DNA from: DASUNP01 sp035249305
Lineage (GTDB): Bacteria > Acidobacteriota > Blastocatellia > UBA7656
Length of the DNA: 64,000 bases
Direction: 5' to 3'
NCBI GenBank assembly: GCA_035249305.1
Contig: DATFGQ010000025.1
Span: forward strand, 22,442-86,441
The position numbers and the translations under genes are program-made. The notes below the pieces were generated by a model. The model had not been told where the DNA came from. It was given only the letters and a program-made list of their open reading frames with translations, and searched no databases. Numbering within the stretch: position 1 is the stretch's first letter; each line of letters opens with the position of its first letter. Positions 1 to 8,373 of the stretch are shown here, in pieces.

Positions 1-2712
1 GCTTTTCAATCCTATAGAGATGGGAACTGGCATATATGGACGATTGCGCCTGATGGCTCTCAACTGGCGCAGATTACATCAGGGCCATTTGATGATCGCG
101 AGCCGCATTTCTCACCGGATGGTAAATGCATTCTCTTCTCTTCGGACCGTGGCAGCAATTATGATATCTGGAAGATTGACCTCAGCACGCGAAAGCTCGA
201 ACAACTCACGAGCGACCCGGCCAACGACTACAACCCGGCCTTCTCGCCCGATGGCCGCGATCTGGCTTTTGTCTCTGAACGCAAAGCAGGGCGCGGCATC
301 TGGTTGATGAATGAAGCGATGAACGCAGACGGACGCAAAGAGAGATTATTGAGCGCATCTGACGCCACAGCCGCGGCTCCGTCCTGGTCACCTGATGGCG
401 CTTATGTGGTCTATCAAACCTTTTCGCGAGAGAAAAGCGCGACGGAACTCCGGGCAAAGTCGATTGCCTCGAAAGAGGAAGCGCGACTCATCAGCGCTGC
501 GGGCGAAGATGTATTTCCCTTTCGCGCAGCGTGGGCTTCGAATTCGGAGTTTTTCTACACTGCTGACGGGCAGATTAAGAAGGCGAGCCTCGTCACTAAA
601 GGACGAAGCGCGATCGCTTTCGAAGCGACAGTCAGGATTAATCGCCCGTCTTATGCGCGCAAGAAGCGCGATTTCGATTCGACTGTTCCCCGCCCCGTGC
701 TTGGGATTGTCGCCCCCGCAGTGTCTCCCGACGGAGGCCGCATCGCCTTCACCGCGCTCGGCGATCTGTGGATTCAAGGGCCCGACAAGAAGGCTCGACG
801 AATCACCGATGACATATACGTTGAAGCCTATCCAGCCTGGTCACGCGACGGGACGAAGCTCGCTTATGTGTCGGACAAACAGGGCGCGATGGACTTATGG
901 GTGCGCGATCTAAAGACCGGCGAAGCGAAGGTATTGGTTAAGTCAGCCAACGGAGTCTCCAGTCCCGCATGGTCCCCGGACGGAAAACAGATTGCTTACG
1001 TAGGGAGCGAGAGCCCTCTGGCCAGTCGTCTCCAGGTCCTCGATATAGAATCGGGCAAGTCAAGAAAGGTGCTGGACCGGCCTATGCAGCCTGCGCGCAT
1101 CTCCTGGGGGCCGGGCGGCAAATCGCTCGCTTTCGTATCCCTGAAGACTTTTTCGACGCGCTACCGCGAGGGGGTATATGAAGTGATGATCGTCCCGATT
1201 GATGGTGGCGAGCCGCGCAGCATCAAGCCCTCCGCACCCTGGACCTGGCCTTATGCGGAGTGGTCGCCGGATGGGCGAATGATGGTTTTTATAGAGGACG
1301 GCAGACTTTCGATAGCACCCATGAATGAAAAAGGTGAAATGACTGGCGCGCCACGACGGATAAACGACGACCTGGCCGACGGGCCGAGCTGGTCGGGTGA
1401 TTCGAAGAGCCTCGTCTATCTTTCGATGGATCGCTTGAAGCGAGTTTATGTAGAGACAGGGCGAACCGAAGATATAACCCCGAAACTGGAATGGCGGCGT
1501 GAAAAGGTCGCGGGCGCGATGGTGGTTCACGCGGGTCGCCTGTTCGACGGCAAATCGGCAGACTATCAGCGCAGTGTCGACATAGTGATCGAAGGCAACC
1601 GCATAAAGGAGATTCGCCCGCATAGCGAGTCGCTGCACGCGGGCAAATGGATCGATGCGAGCGATAAGACGGTGATCCCCGGCCTGTTCGAGATGCACAC
1701 GCACCAGAATATTTTATATGGAGAGAAGCTGGGCCGGATGTGGCTCGCTTTCGGAATAACCTCTGTGCGAGAGCCGGGAACCGATCCTTACGAAGCACTC
1801 GAAAGCAGAGAATCATGGGATAGCGGGTTACGGCCCGGCCCGCGCGAATTTTTCGCCGGTCGCCCCTTCGACGGCAATCGCAACCATAACCCGCTGCTGG
1901 AAAGCATTGCTTCAGATTCGCATCTCGACCTCGCCCTTGAGCGGGCAAAGCGGCTCGACTACGACCTGATAAAGACCTATGTGAGATTCCCGGACGCGCT
2001 GCAAAAAAGAGTTGTCTCGGCTGCTCATAAGATGGGGATTCCGACCGCCTCGCACGAGCTATATCCGGCGGCCGCGTATGGCATGGATGCCGTGGAACAC
2101 ATAGGCGCGACGAGCCGCAGGGGATATTCGCTGAAGCTCTCGCTTCTGAGCCGAAGCTACGACGATGTGATAAAGATACTTGGTCGATCACAAGTCGACT
2201 ACACTCCGACTTTCGTGCTTTGGGGCTTTCCAATATTGCTGGCAAAAAACCGTGACGTGCTGAAGAACAGACAGCTCCTGGAATTGCTTGGCGAGCAGAG
2301 GGTGAAGGAGCTTGCGAATCGACCGAGCGTTGGCCCCTGGGGGTCTTCGACCCCCGACTCAGTCTCTGCTCAGGGTAAGACTATACTATCAGCCTTGAAG
2401 GCGGGAGCGCGGGTAATGCCTGGAACCGATTCGCCAGCCCTACCCTTCGGCTTTTCTCTTCAGCTTGAGCTTCAATCGCTCGTTCAAGCGGGGCTCACCC
2501 CCTTTGAAGCATTGCGCTCGGCTACGCTATGGTCAGCCGAAGGCGTAGGCGCGGGCCGCGACCTCGGCAGCATTGAGCGAGGCAAGCTGGCCGATATGGT
2601 GATAGTGGATGGAGACCCGTTGCAGAGAATCGAAGATACATTGAACGTCGCAATCACTATAAAAAACGGCAGGGCCTATTTACTCAAAGACCTTTTGACG
2701 CCGCCGCGATGA
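1..2712 (+). CDS. TolB-like beta-propeller / amidohydrolase fusion (5' truncated by window edge)
   Basis: The frame is open from base 1, so the gene starts upstream; an internal ATG at 304 is not the true start. The N-terminal two thirds hold repeated PD40/WD40-like blades (WSPDG, WSRDG, FSPDG), as in TolB-type propellers. The C-terminal third is a metal-dependent amidohydrolase: the FEMHTH motif gives the HxH metal ligands, followed by an EHIG His region, PGTDSP with a candidate catalytic Asp, and the usual closing GxIERGKLAD segment. This fusion architecture is common in secreted hydrolases of Acidobacteria and Bacteroidetes; the substrate cannot be read from sequence. It reads up to the edge of the AT-rich island. 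Confidence 0.85.
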   Translation, partial: AFQSYRDGNWHIWTIAPDGSQLAQITSGPFDDREPHFSPDGKCILFSSDRGSNYDIWKIDLSTRKLEQLTSDPANDYNPAFSPDGRDLAFVSERKAGRGIWLMNEAMNADGRKERLLSASDATAAAPSWSPDGAYVVYQTFSREKSATELRAKSIASKEEARLISAAGEDVFPFRAAWASNSEFFYTADGQIKKASLVTKGRSAIAFEATVRINRPSYARKKRDFDSTVPRPVLGIVAPAVSPDGGRIAFTALGDLWIQGPDKKARRITDDIYVEAYPAWSRDGTKLAYVSDKQGAMDLWVRDLKTGEAKVLVKSANGVSSPAWSPDGKQIAYVGSESPLASRLQVLDIESGKSRKVLDRPMQPARISWGPGGKSLAFVSLKTFSTRYREGVYEVMIVPIDGGEPRSIKPSAPWTWPYAEWSPDGRMMVFIEDGRLSIAPMNEKGEMTGAPRRINDDLADGPSWSGDSKSLVYLSMDRLKRVYVETGRTEDITPKLEWRREKVAGAMVVHAGRLFDGKSADYQRSVDIVIEGNRIKEIRPHSESLHAGKWIDASDKTVIPGLFEMHTHQNILYGEKLGRMWLAFGITSVREPGTDPYEALESRESWDSGLRPGPREFFAGRPFDGNRNHNPLLESIASDSHLDLALERAKRLDYDLIKTYVRFPDALQKRVVSAAHKMGIPTASHELYPAAAYGMDAVEHIGATSRRGYSLKLSLLSRSYDDVIKILGRSQVDYTPTFVLWGFPILLAKNRDVLKNRQLLELLGEQRVKELANRPSVGPWGSSTPDSVSAQGKTILSALKAGARVMPGTDSPALPFGFSLQLELQSLVQAGLTPFEALRSATLWSAEGVGAGRDLGSIERGKLADMVIVDGDPLQRIEDTLNVAITIKNGRAYLLKDLLTPPR

Positions 2713-2772
2713 TAATCGTCCGCCACTCGATAGGAAGTGTAAAGCGCGGTCGGGTGCAACTTTGTCGACTGG

Positions 2773-2816
2773 GATTAGCCGCGTTGATATGAAGGATGAG
2801 TGCTTTTAATTTTGCT
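2773..2816 (+). repeat. Left copy of 44-bp imperfect direct repeat flanking the island
   Basis: It matches 7506-7549 at 38 of 44 positions by eye, in the same orientation. Both copies begin with GATTAGCCGC and share TGATATGAAG and GCTTTTAATTTT. The copies are 4,733 bp apart and bracket the AT-rich block. They could be attachment-site remnants or a dispersed repeat; no integrase gene lies between them. Confidence 0.6.
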
Positions 2817-3142
2817 CAGTTTGGCCCGCTCTTCATCACTCAATCACTTAGCGAGCATTTCGTTAATCTGTAGACAAACTGTGGCCAGAGAATCTAAGAG
2901 TAATCACCTATAAGAATATATAAATAGGTATCCCCGGCCATAGGACCTTAGCTGATTAATGAGAGTCAACGATTAAAGCAAACCCAAAGCAGATTGCTCC
3001 GAAGCCGCTTGAGGAGAGTATACGGATGAAATCGGCTGCAGAATGAGTATAAATAGTAAGAGACGGGCATAACATACCTAATTTCTCACTTTTTATCATG
3101 ACCTGTAAGAAAGCCCGATATTGGTCCTAGCTTAGCGGAGGT

Positions 3143-3337
3143 GGTGAGAGCAATCTAAGCATCTCCTGTGTCTGAATCTGACATTTTTACCTCCTGGAAA
3201 GAACGCCAATAGACGTTCTTTATCTTACGTGCGGACAGGAGTCCTAACAACACACTTACAGGAGGCATAATGCCTTGACTCCACCTGTAAGTGGGAATCC
3301 ACCCTGCGTGAACAAGTTGGGAGTTATTGCTCTCACC
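3143..3337. ncRNA. Nested stem-loop element, possible structured RNA
   Basis: An outer 12-bp inverted repeat (GGTGAGAGCAAT at 3143-3154, complement at 3326-3337) encloses several hairpins. These are AAGAACG/CGTTCTT with CTCCTG/CAGGAG outside it (about 3192-3240), a 10-bp stem CACTTACAGG/CCTGTAAGTG (3253-3262 and 3284-3293) tipped by AGGCAT/ATGCCT, and GTGG/CCAC at 3291-3302. Such stacking in a non-coding region suggests a folded RNA or a miniature mobile element. On the minus strand it lies about 200 bp past the stop of the NACHT gene. Transcription and strand are unknown. Confidence 0.4.
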
Positions 3338-3539
3338 ATTTCCAACAATATCCCTCGACGACACTATTTGTCAATTAGCACACCATACTCACTACTCCTC
3401 TATGCTACGTGATGCAATTAAACAGATTGTTACTTCATCAAATATCGGACTGAAAATAGCATGCGATCTGATGCATTGCTATCTGCCTAGCTACAAAGTC
3501 TTGGGTGAAAATCGAATCCTGAATAACGCAGGACGAACA

Positions 3540-6281
3540 TCATCGAATACTTGAGCGAATTATTCTTGCCTTCTCCGTACTAATAGTTCCTACTACACAG
3601 TTTATCCAATTACTTCCAATTACTCTTGTTCTAGATAAGTCAATTTCATTAAATGGGCTGCAGACGAACAGGCAGCCGTAAATTCCCGCTTCTGAAAGTA
3701 TTGATGTTTGAAAATTCGCATCTTTAATGAATTGCCCAGTAAAAACTGATTGTCGAAGATTACACCCAATGAAGACAGAACCAATAAACTCGTTTGAGTT
3801 GACGTTATCTTTGGTAGCAGAATGATACCATAAGGAATAAGGTGCTGGTGTATTTCTACGATAGGCGATGAATTTTGCCCGTCGCATGTAAGTATGGAGA
3901 AAACTACAATCACTTATGTTACATCCTGCAAATTGTGCTTCATTCAGGTTTGACCTTTTGAATCTCGCACCTTCAAAATCACATCGATGAAAAAAAGTAT
4001 TCTGTAGGTTTGCTTGTGAGAGATCAGAACTTGCAAAGCATGAGTTCGTAAAACTCTCACCTCGCATATCGGCATATCGCAAATCGCATTTTCTGAAAGT
4101 AACTGTGCCGCATTTCAGATAAGGGCTTTTTTTGGGCTGTCTTACATACGTGTACACTATTCCAAATACGGCCTCGCGAAAATTAACTCGCTTAAGCTTG
4201 CAACCGACAAACTCTGTTTGTACTAAACTAGCATCTCTAAAATCTGCTTCTCGCAAGTTGCAATTTACAAAACGGATCGTATGTAATTGAGCGCGCCGAA
4301 AACTGCAAGAATCAAAGTCGCAGCTCTCAAAAGTGATATTACTGATACGTACTCCATTAAAATCTGCTTTCGTAAAGTCTTTGTTGATAATATGGCGATG
4401 AGAAGACGCCGCAGCAATTCGCATTACGTTGTCATTGTAAGTTGCCGTTCGCTCGATAGATATAAAATCGAGCAGCACATCAGTTTCTTCCTTCGATATG
4501 CCCGCGCCGACAAACGCTATGACTTCACTTGTTAGGCCAATATCGTCTAACATCGGAAGCTTTTTTGATTGGAGACTGTCGACAATAGCTGTCGCGACGA
4601 AATACTCCATAAAAGACTTGTGAACAAATCTGTAGTGACCGTCGTCTGTGCGGTTGAGGAATGTGCAGGTCCGCACATCGTGATCAAAATAGTCTAAAGT
4701 AGATTTCTCTCTTATTTTGAAATGGCTCTGAATACGATCAGGTAGATTAGTGAAGTGAATTGACGGCACTCCGCTGCGATACATATATAGCGCCAGTTCT
4801 TGCATAAACAATCGTCTTTGTTCGGTTGTGAGCAGTTGTCGCACCTCGCCTTTTTCCCAATCGCGTTGGAGCCACAACTTCGTATACATGTCATAAAGTC
4901 GAAACAAATTAAGGTCACGAACCTCACCTTTTAATCGAGGAATGGTCTGAATCATAATTTCAAGCAACACTGGACGACGTGCAAGGTCATTAAGATTATA
5001 TGTACTCCTAATAGCATCTCTCATCTCTTGCCAATTTGTTACACCATCACTTTGCAGTTGTTCAATATGGTTTTTGAGAAATGAATCTATCTGTAATGCT
5101 GAGAATGGCTCAAGCTTCAATAAATCATATCTGACATTCCTAGTACCATCGGTAATCACTGCATTCTTGACTCTTTCATAAGGGTTATCCATGACCGGAA
5201 CGTGTCGCATCACCTTTCGGATTTCCGACAAAGATGGGAAATATCCTGTTCGACCCGTCAATATAACTTTGTTCCCTGGCTGGGCCAGTTCCGCTAGTAT
5301 TTCAAAGTTACGCAGCCTGATTCGCTCATCAACCTGCATCGACATTTCATCAAAACCATCAAGTAAAAGGAGAAATTTTCCCGAACTAAGGAATTTCCGA
5401 AACGTAGCATAATTAGTCTGCAAATTGCAGTCATTAACCAGGAAGTCCGTTATCATTGCTTGAACACTTCCTTTTTCGAGACGCGCAAAATTGCTTAACC
5501 GAACTAGGAGGGGAATTCTAGGGTAGCGAGTCGGGTTCTCCAGATGACGTTTCGCGCATATGTAGCTGAAGTAGGTACAAAAGGAGGTTTTCCCTGCTCC
5601 AAAGTCACCAAGAATAGAGACATGATAGGATTCTGGCAGGGTAAGCCACCGCTTCATAAAAGGGAGTAACTTTTTTCTGACAGGTTCCCAATCCCTTCTA
5701 TAATAAGGATTGAGAGGCTCAATGCGATCAGGAGATTTATCATATGAAACTAGCCTTGTGACTCTAAGATCAACGTATGTGTTAAATAACTTGCTTGATT
5801 CAAAATCTTCAACTAACCGCTTGAGATAAGGGTTAAAGTCAATCAAACTCGAAAGCAATTCATCATAAGTAAAGCACTCTATACCATTCATTTGTGCGTT
5901 CTGCCTCGCCGGAGCTGCAAAGCCCTGAGTAGTAATAAGGTAAGCTTTTTGAAGCTTCCCCGTTCTTATCCATGGGCCGGCGGTTGCCGCAACTTGGCTA
6001 ACCTCCTCAGCTCCGACGTTAGACGCTTTATGGTATTTGCATTCAACCACTGCATTCACACTTACTATTCCTTGTCTAAACTCGATATACATATCTACTT
6101 GGCGGCCACCCATGTGTTTATTCTTTTCAACCACAAAACCCATTAAACGGAAAACGTCTGCAACGTCATCCTCAAACTTCGCGGCTCTGCAGTTTTTACA
6201 AAGGCCATCAGAAAAAATCGCCTGGCCGCAGTCACTCTTATGGTATCCTTTGCAAAGTAAGTTACTCATATCTATATTCAC
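3540..6281 (-). CDS. Mrr-like nuclease - NACHT NTPase - pentapeptide repeat protein (candidate anti-phage STAND protein)
   Basis: The 913-residue protein starts with a Cys4 zinc-finger-like motif (C10, C18, C28, C31). A restriction-endonuclease-like domain follows (about 35-145) with the D...ExK signature of Mrr nucleases: D63 and ECK at 80-82. A NACHT/STAND NTPase comes next, with Walker A GDFGAGKTS (225-233) and Walker B LLLLDGFDE (about 304-312), then a helical region. The C-terminal ~250 residues are pentapeptide repeats (ADFxx, CDFxx, NLREA). Nuclease-NACHT fusions act in bacteria as NLR-like defence proteins, with the C-terminus as sensor; here that role is inference. The start is GTG at 6281 or ATG at 6269; neither has a clear ribosome site. 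The gene is much AT-richer than its surroundings, consistent with transfer. Confidence 0.85.
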   Translation of the reverse strand: MNIDMSNLLCKGYHKSDCGQAIFSDGLCKNCRAAKFEDDVADVFRLMGFVVEKNKHMGGRQVDMYIEFRQGIVSVNAVVECKYHKASNVGAEEVSQVAATAGPWIRTGKLQKAYLITTQGFAAPARQNAQMNGIECFTYDELLSSLIDFNPYLKRLVEDFESSKLFNTYVDLRVTRLVSYDKSPDRIEPLNPYYRRDWEPVRKKLLPFMKRWLTLPESYHVSILGDFGAGKTSFCTYFSYICAKRHLENPTRYPRIPLLVRLSNFARLEKGSVQAMITDFLVNDCNLQTNYATFRKFLSSGKFLLLLDGFDEMSMQVDERIRLRNFEILAELAQPGNKVILTGRTGYFPSLSEIRKVMRHVPVMDNPYERVKNAVITDGTRNVRYDLLKLEPFSALQIDSFLKNHIEQLQSDGVTNWQEMRDAIRSTYNLNDLARRPVLLEIMIQTIPRLKGEVRDLNLFRLYDMYTKLWLQRDWEKGEVRQLLTTEQRRLFMQELALYMYRSGVPSIHFTNLPDRIQSHFKIREKSTLDYFDHDVRTCTFLNRTDDGHYRFVHKSFMEYFVATAIVDSLQSKKLPMLDDIGLTSEVIAFVGAGISKEETDVLLDFISIERTATYNDNVMRIAAASSHRHIINKDFTKADFNGVRISNITFESCDFDSCSFRRAQLHTIRFVNCNLREADFRDASLVQTEFVGCKLKRVNFREAVFGIVYTYVRQPKKSPYLKCGTVTFRKCDLRYADMRGESFTNSCFASSDLSQANLQNTFFHRCDFEGARFKRSNLNEAQFAGCNISDCSFLHTYMRRAKFIAYRRNTPAPYSLWYHSATKDNVNSNEFIGSVFIGCNLRQSVFTGQFIKDANFQTSILSEAGIYGCLFVCSPFNEIDLSRTRVIGSNWINCVVGTISTEKARIIRSSIR

Positions 6282-6518
6282 TATATTTCTTGGCCACGAA
6301 GACTATAACAAACATATTCAAGGATGCAGGAAACCAGGACGATTCAAGAGTACAAATTCTTTATTAGGCCCATCCTTTGCAGGTCGATTTTCCTATAGAT
6401 AAATGCAAGCAGCCGTCTATGCATCTATCTTTTGCTCAACGCTTCTTCGCCATTGGCGTGTTAGAGCGCAATATATATCACAACCATATCGCGAATGAAA
6501 GCAGGTGCTGCGCTCGCA

Positions 6519-6908
6519 TCACGGCTCACCTCTTTCACTCGATTGCTGGTCCTTCTGGTCATCTTCGTATACTGTTTGCGGGTCATTATCAGTCATGTGT
6601 TTCTCTATGGCTTCACGCAGAATTTCCGCCGCGGCTTTGCAGGCTATCACTTCATACCTGCCTGTGTAGAGATGCAACGCCAGCCTGTATGCCTCTGAAT
6701 CACGAAACAACAGCTCTATGAATCGGTCCAGCTCGGCTTGCACTACCTGCGGGCCGCAGCCTTCTTTTGTAAACCCTCTCCGCAGTACTATGAACAGGTC
6801 AGCAAGCCACTCGCGGGCGTCCTCCGTGATTCCCTCAAGCCGTGCGAGCCTGCTCTCATCATCCATAAAAAGGATAGGTTGATTATCTTCGCCTGATTGC
6901 GTTGTCAT
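6519..6908 (-). CDS. Hypothetical protein, acidic, helical
   Basis: I do not recognise this family. The 129-residue product begins MTTQSGEDN. The ATG at 6908 is preferred over an upstream start at 6962 because an AAAGG ribosome-site-like sequence lies just before it. The middle is predicted helical (EWLADLFIVLRRGF, AELDRFIELLF) and the tail is charged. It is transcribed divergently from the HTH gene at 7169, and four operator-like dyads lie in the gap, so the pair is probably co-regulated. It lies inside the direct-repeat-bounded island. A toxin-antitoxin or regulator-partner arrangement is possible but nothing in the sequence proves it. Confidence 0.6.
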   Translation of the reverse strand: MTTQSGEDNQPILFMDDESRLARLEGITEDAREWLADLFIVLRRGFTKEGCGPQVVQAELDRFIELLFRDSEAYRLALHLYTGRYEVIACKAAAEILREAIEKHMTDNDPQTVYEDDQKDQQSSERGEP

Positions 6909-6981
6909 CAGCTTGCCTTTCTGCGTTCTGTGATGTGTGCAGCTCCGCTCCCATTTCAACAACCAAACGGCAAAAAGATAT

Positions 6982-7157
6982 TACCACGAACATAGTAAAA
7001 CTCAAACAGAAGATGATATAAGTGACGAAAGTTTTTACCCCATTTATGGTAGGAGATTTACAGCTTTTCGGCCTAAACTGTCCTGAGCAGATAACTTGCT
7101 ACCACATACGGAGTAAGCGGGCCTACGACTGTGGCGCGTTAATTACCACGTTTGGTA
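6982..7157. promoter_or_regulatory. Four-copy dyad operator array between divergent genes
   Basis: Three 16-bp sites share the form TACC(A/C)C-N7-GTA: TACCACGAACATAGTA (6982-6997), TACCCCATTTATGGTA (7036-7051) and TACCACATACGGAGTA (7100-7115). A 14-bp relative, TACCACGTTTGGTA, lies at 7144-7157. They fall between the minus-strand gene starting at 6908 and the HTH gene whose likely start is 7169. Autoregulation by the HTH protein is the simplest reading; iterons are an alternative. Confidence 0.5.
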
Positions 7158-7168
7158 GTTTGCGGCTC

Positions 7169-7429
7169 ATGTTGCGAATGATCGCCAGGGAATTAGCGGA
7201 GCGTGAGGGAATAGAAAATCCCTTGCAGCTTTCAGAGAGGTCTGGGTTGTCTTATGAGACTTGCCGTCGCGTGTGGAATGACGCCGCAGAGCAATGGGGC
7301 CGCAAAACTATTGAACGCCTTTGTGATGTCCTGCATGTCCGGCCCGGTCAGTTATTCCATTATGAACCGGAGCCTGACAAGCTAGAACGCGCGTTGAAGG
7401 CTAAGGCGAAAGGCAGGCACAAGAGGTGA
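7169..7429 (+). CDS. Small Cro/C1-type (XRE-like) HTH protein
   Basis: The 86-residue product begins MLRMIARELAERE. A helix-turn-helix covers about residues 18-60, with the phage-repressor pattern LSERSGLSYETCRRVW followed by TIERLCDVLHVRPGQLF. The C-terminus is basic (KAKAKGRHKR). The frame extends upstream to a GTG at 7022, but those 49 codons do not look like protein and contain three of the four operator-like dyads, so the ATG at 7169 (or 7178) is preferred. It probably represses its own promoter and the divergent gene at 6519-6908. A role in controlling the neighbouring NACHT gene is speculative. Confidence 0.65.
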   Translation: MLRMIARELAEREGIENPLQLSERSGLSYETCRRVWNDAAEQWGRKTIERLCDVLHVRPGQLFHYEPEPDKLERALKAKAKGRHKR

Positions 7430-7505
7430 GGCGTGAATGTTGAGTTGCTATCGCTCCTCATACCAACAAAGTAATCCGCCGCCAAGTAGTAACTTAATCA
7501 TCAAA

Positions 7506-7549
7506 GATTAGCCGCAATGATATGAAGTATGAACGCTTTTAATTTTACT
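7506..7549 (+). repeat. Right copy of 44-bp imperfect direct repeat
   Basis: Partner of 2773-2816 in the same orientation, with six mismatches. It lies between the HTH gene and the sdh operon and marks the right edge of the AT-rich island. Confidence 0.6.
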
Positions 7550-7698
7550 AATCGGCTGCGCCGCTTTAGAATTGTGGCTTAATTGAACCGATGAGCGCGC
7601 CGACAGTTGCGTTATGCCGAACGAGTCGGGTAAAAGGCCATCCGTACCGCTCGCCGAATCCGTCAGGCTTTGGGCGCGCTCGACCAGGAGCCTAACCC

Positions 7699-8373
7699 AT
7701 GTCGATAAACATCTCCCGCCATTTTCTGCTGCGCAAGCTCCACCAGTTGACCGGCATTCTGCCGCTTGGCGTCTTTCTCATAGAGCACTTCTACACCAAC
7801 TCGAAGGCCATGGGGTCGGTCGCGGCCGGCAAGTCCGGCGAGCAGCTATTCAACGAGGCGGTCGCAGACCTGCAATCGATCCCTTACATAATCTTCGTCG
7901 AAGTGCTCGGCATATTCATCCCGCTCATCTACCACGGCGTCTACGGGCTGATAATCACCTGGGAGGGTAGGCCCAACGTCGGGTCTTACGACTACGGGCG
8001 GAACTGGATGTACTTCTTCCAGCGCGTGACGGGCGTCATACTGTTCGTCTTCATCACCTTTCACATCCTGAACTTCCGCTTCGGCATGGTCCCAGGACTC
8101 AACGAGATCAACCTCGCGCACAACCCCGATAAGGCGTTCGACATAGTGAGCGGCGAGTTCCGCATCTGGTGGGTGATGTTCATCTACATCATCGGCATAG
8201 TGTCGACCACCTTCCACTTCGCCAACGGGCTGTGGCTCTTCTTAGTCGACTGGGGGGTGACCATAGGCCAGCGCGCGCAGCGCCTTTCCGGCTACCTGTG
8301 CGCGGCCATAGGCGTCGCGCTCACCGTCGTAGGCATCAACGCGGCCCTCGCGTTCGTTCGAGAGGTTAGATAA
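7699..8373 (+). CDS. sdhC: Succinate dehydrogenase cytochrome b subunit
   Basis: The 224-residue membrane anchor is of the B. subtilis/Wolinella cytochrome b558 type: about five membrane helices in a single subunit, with no separate SdhD. Candidate haem-ligand histidines occur in HFLLRKLHQ, EHFYTNSK, YHGVYG, FHILNF and FHFANG. It passes electrons between the quinone pool and SdhB in the cytoplasmic membrane. Its TAA stop shares a base with the sdhA start (TAATG), so the two are translationally coupled. It is the first gene of sdhCAB. Whether the complex works as succinate dehydrogenase or fumarate reductase cannot be settled from sequence. Confidence 0.92.
   Translation: MSINISRHFLLRKLHQLTGILPLGVFLIEHFYTNSKAMGSVAAGKSGEQLFNEAVADLQSIPYIIFVEVLGIFIPLIYHGVYGLIITWEGRPNVGSYDYGRNWMYFFQRVTGVILFVFITFHILNFRFGMVPGLNEINLAHNPDKAFDIVSGEFRIWWVMFIYIIGIVSTTFHFANGLWLFLVDWGVTIGQRAQRLSGYLCAAIGVALTVVGINAALAFVREVR

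Larger units (their letters stand above)
2713..3539. other. 827-bp non-coding stretch at the island edge
   Basis: No convincing gene. Two short ORFs (3155-3364 minus, 3327-3554 plus) have no domain-like composition and one overlaps the end of the NACHT gene. The stretch carries the left 44-bp direct repeat (2773-2816) and a nested stem-loop element (3143-3337). Base composition is clearly AT-richer than the chromosome on either side. Confidence 0.6.

Noticed and set aside
3143..3337. Retron-type msr/msd RNA
   Set aside because: No reverse transcriptase gene lies in the island; stems alone are not enough.
3155..3554. Two short ORFs in the region left of the NACHT gene
   Set aside because: They lie across the stem-loop element, lack ribosome sites and have no domain-like sequence.
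7022..7168. N-terminal extension of the HTH gene from GTG 7022
   Set aside because: The 49 codons are not protein-like and contain three operator-like dyads; the ATG at 7169 fits better.
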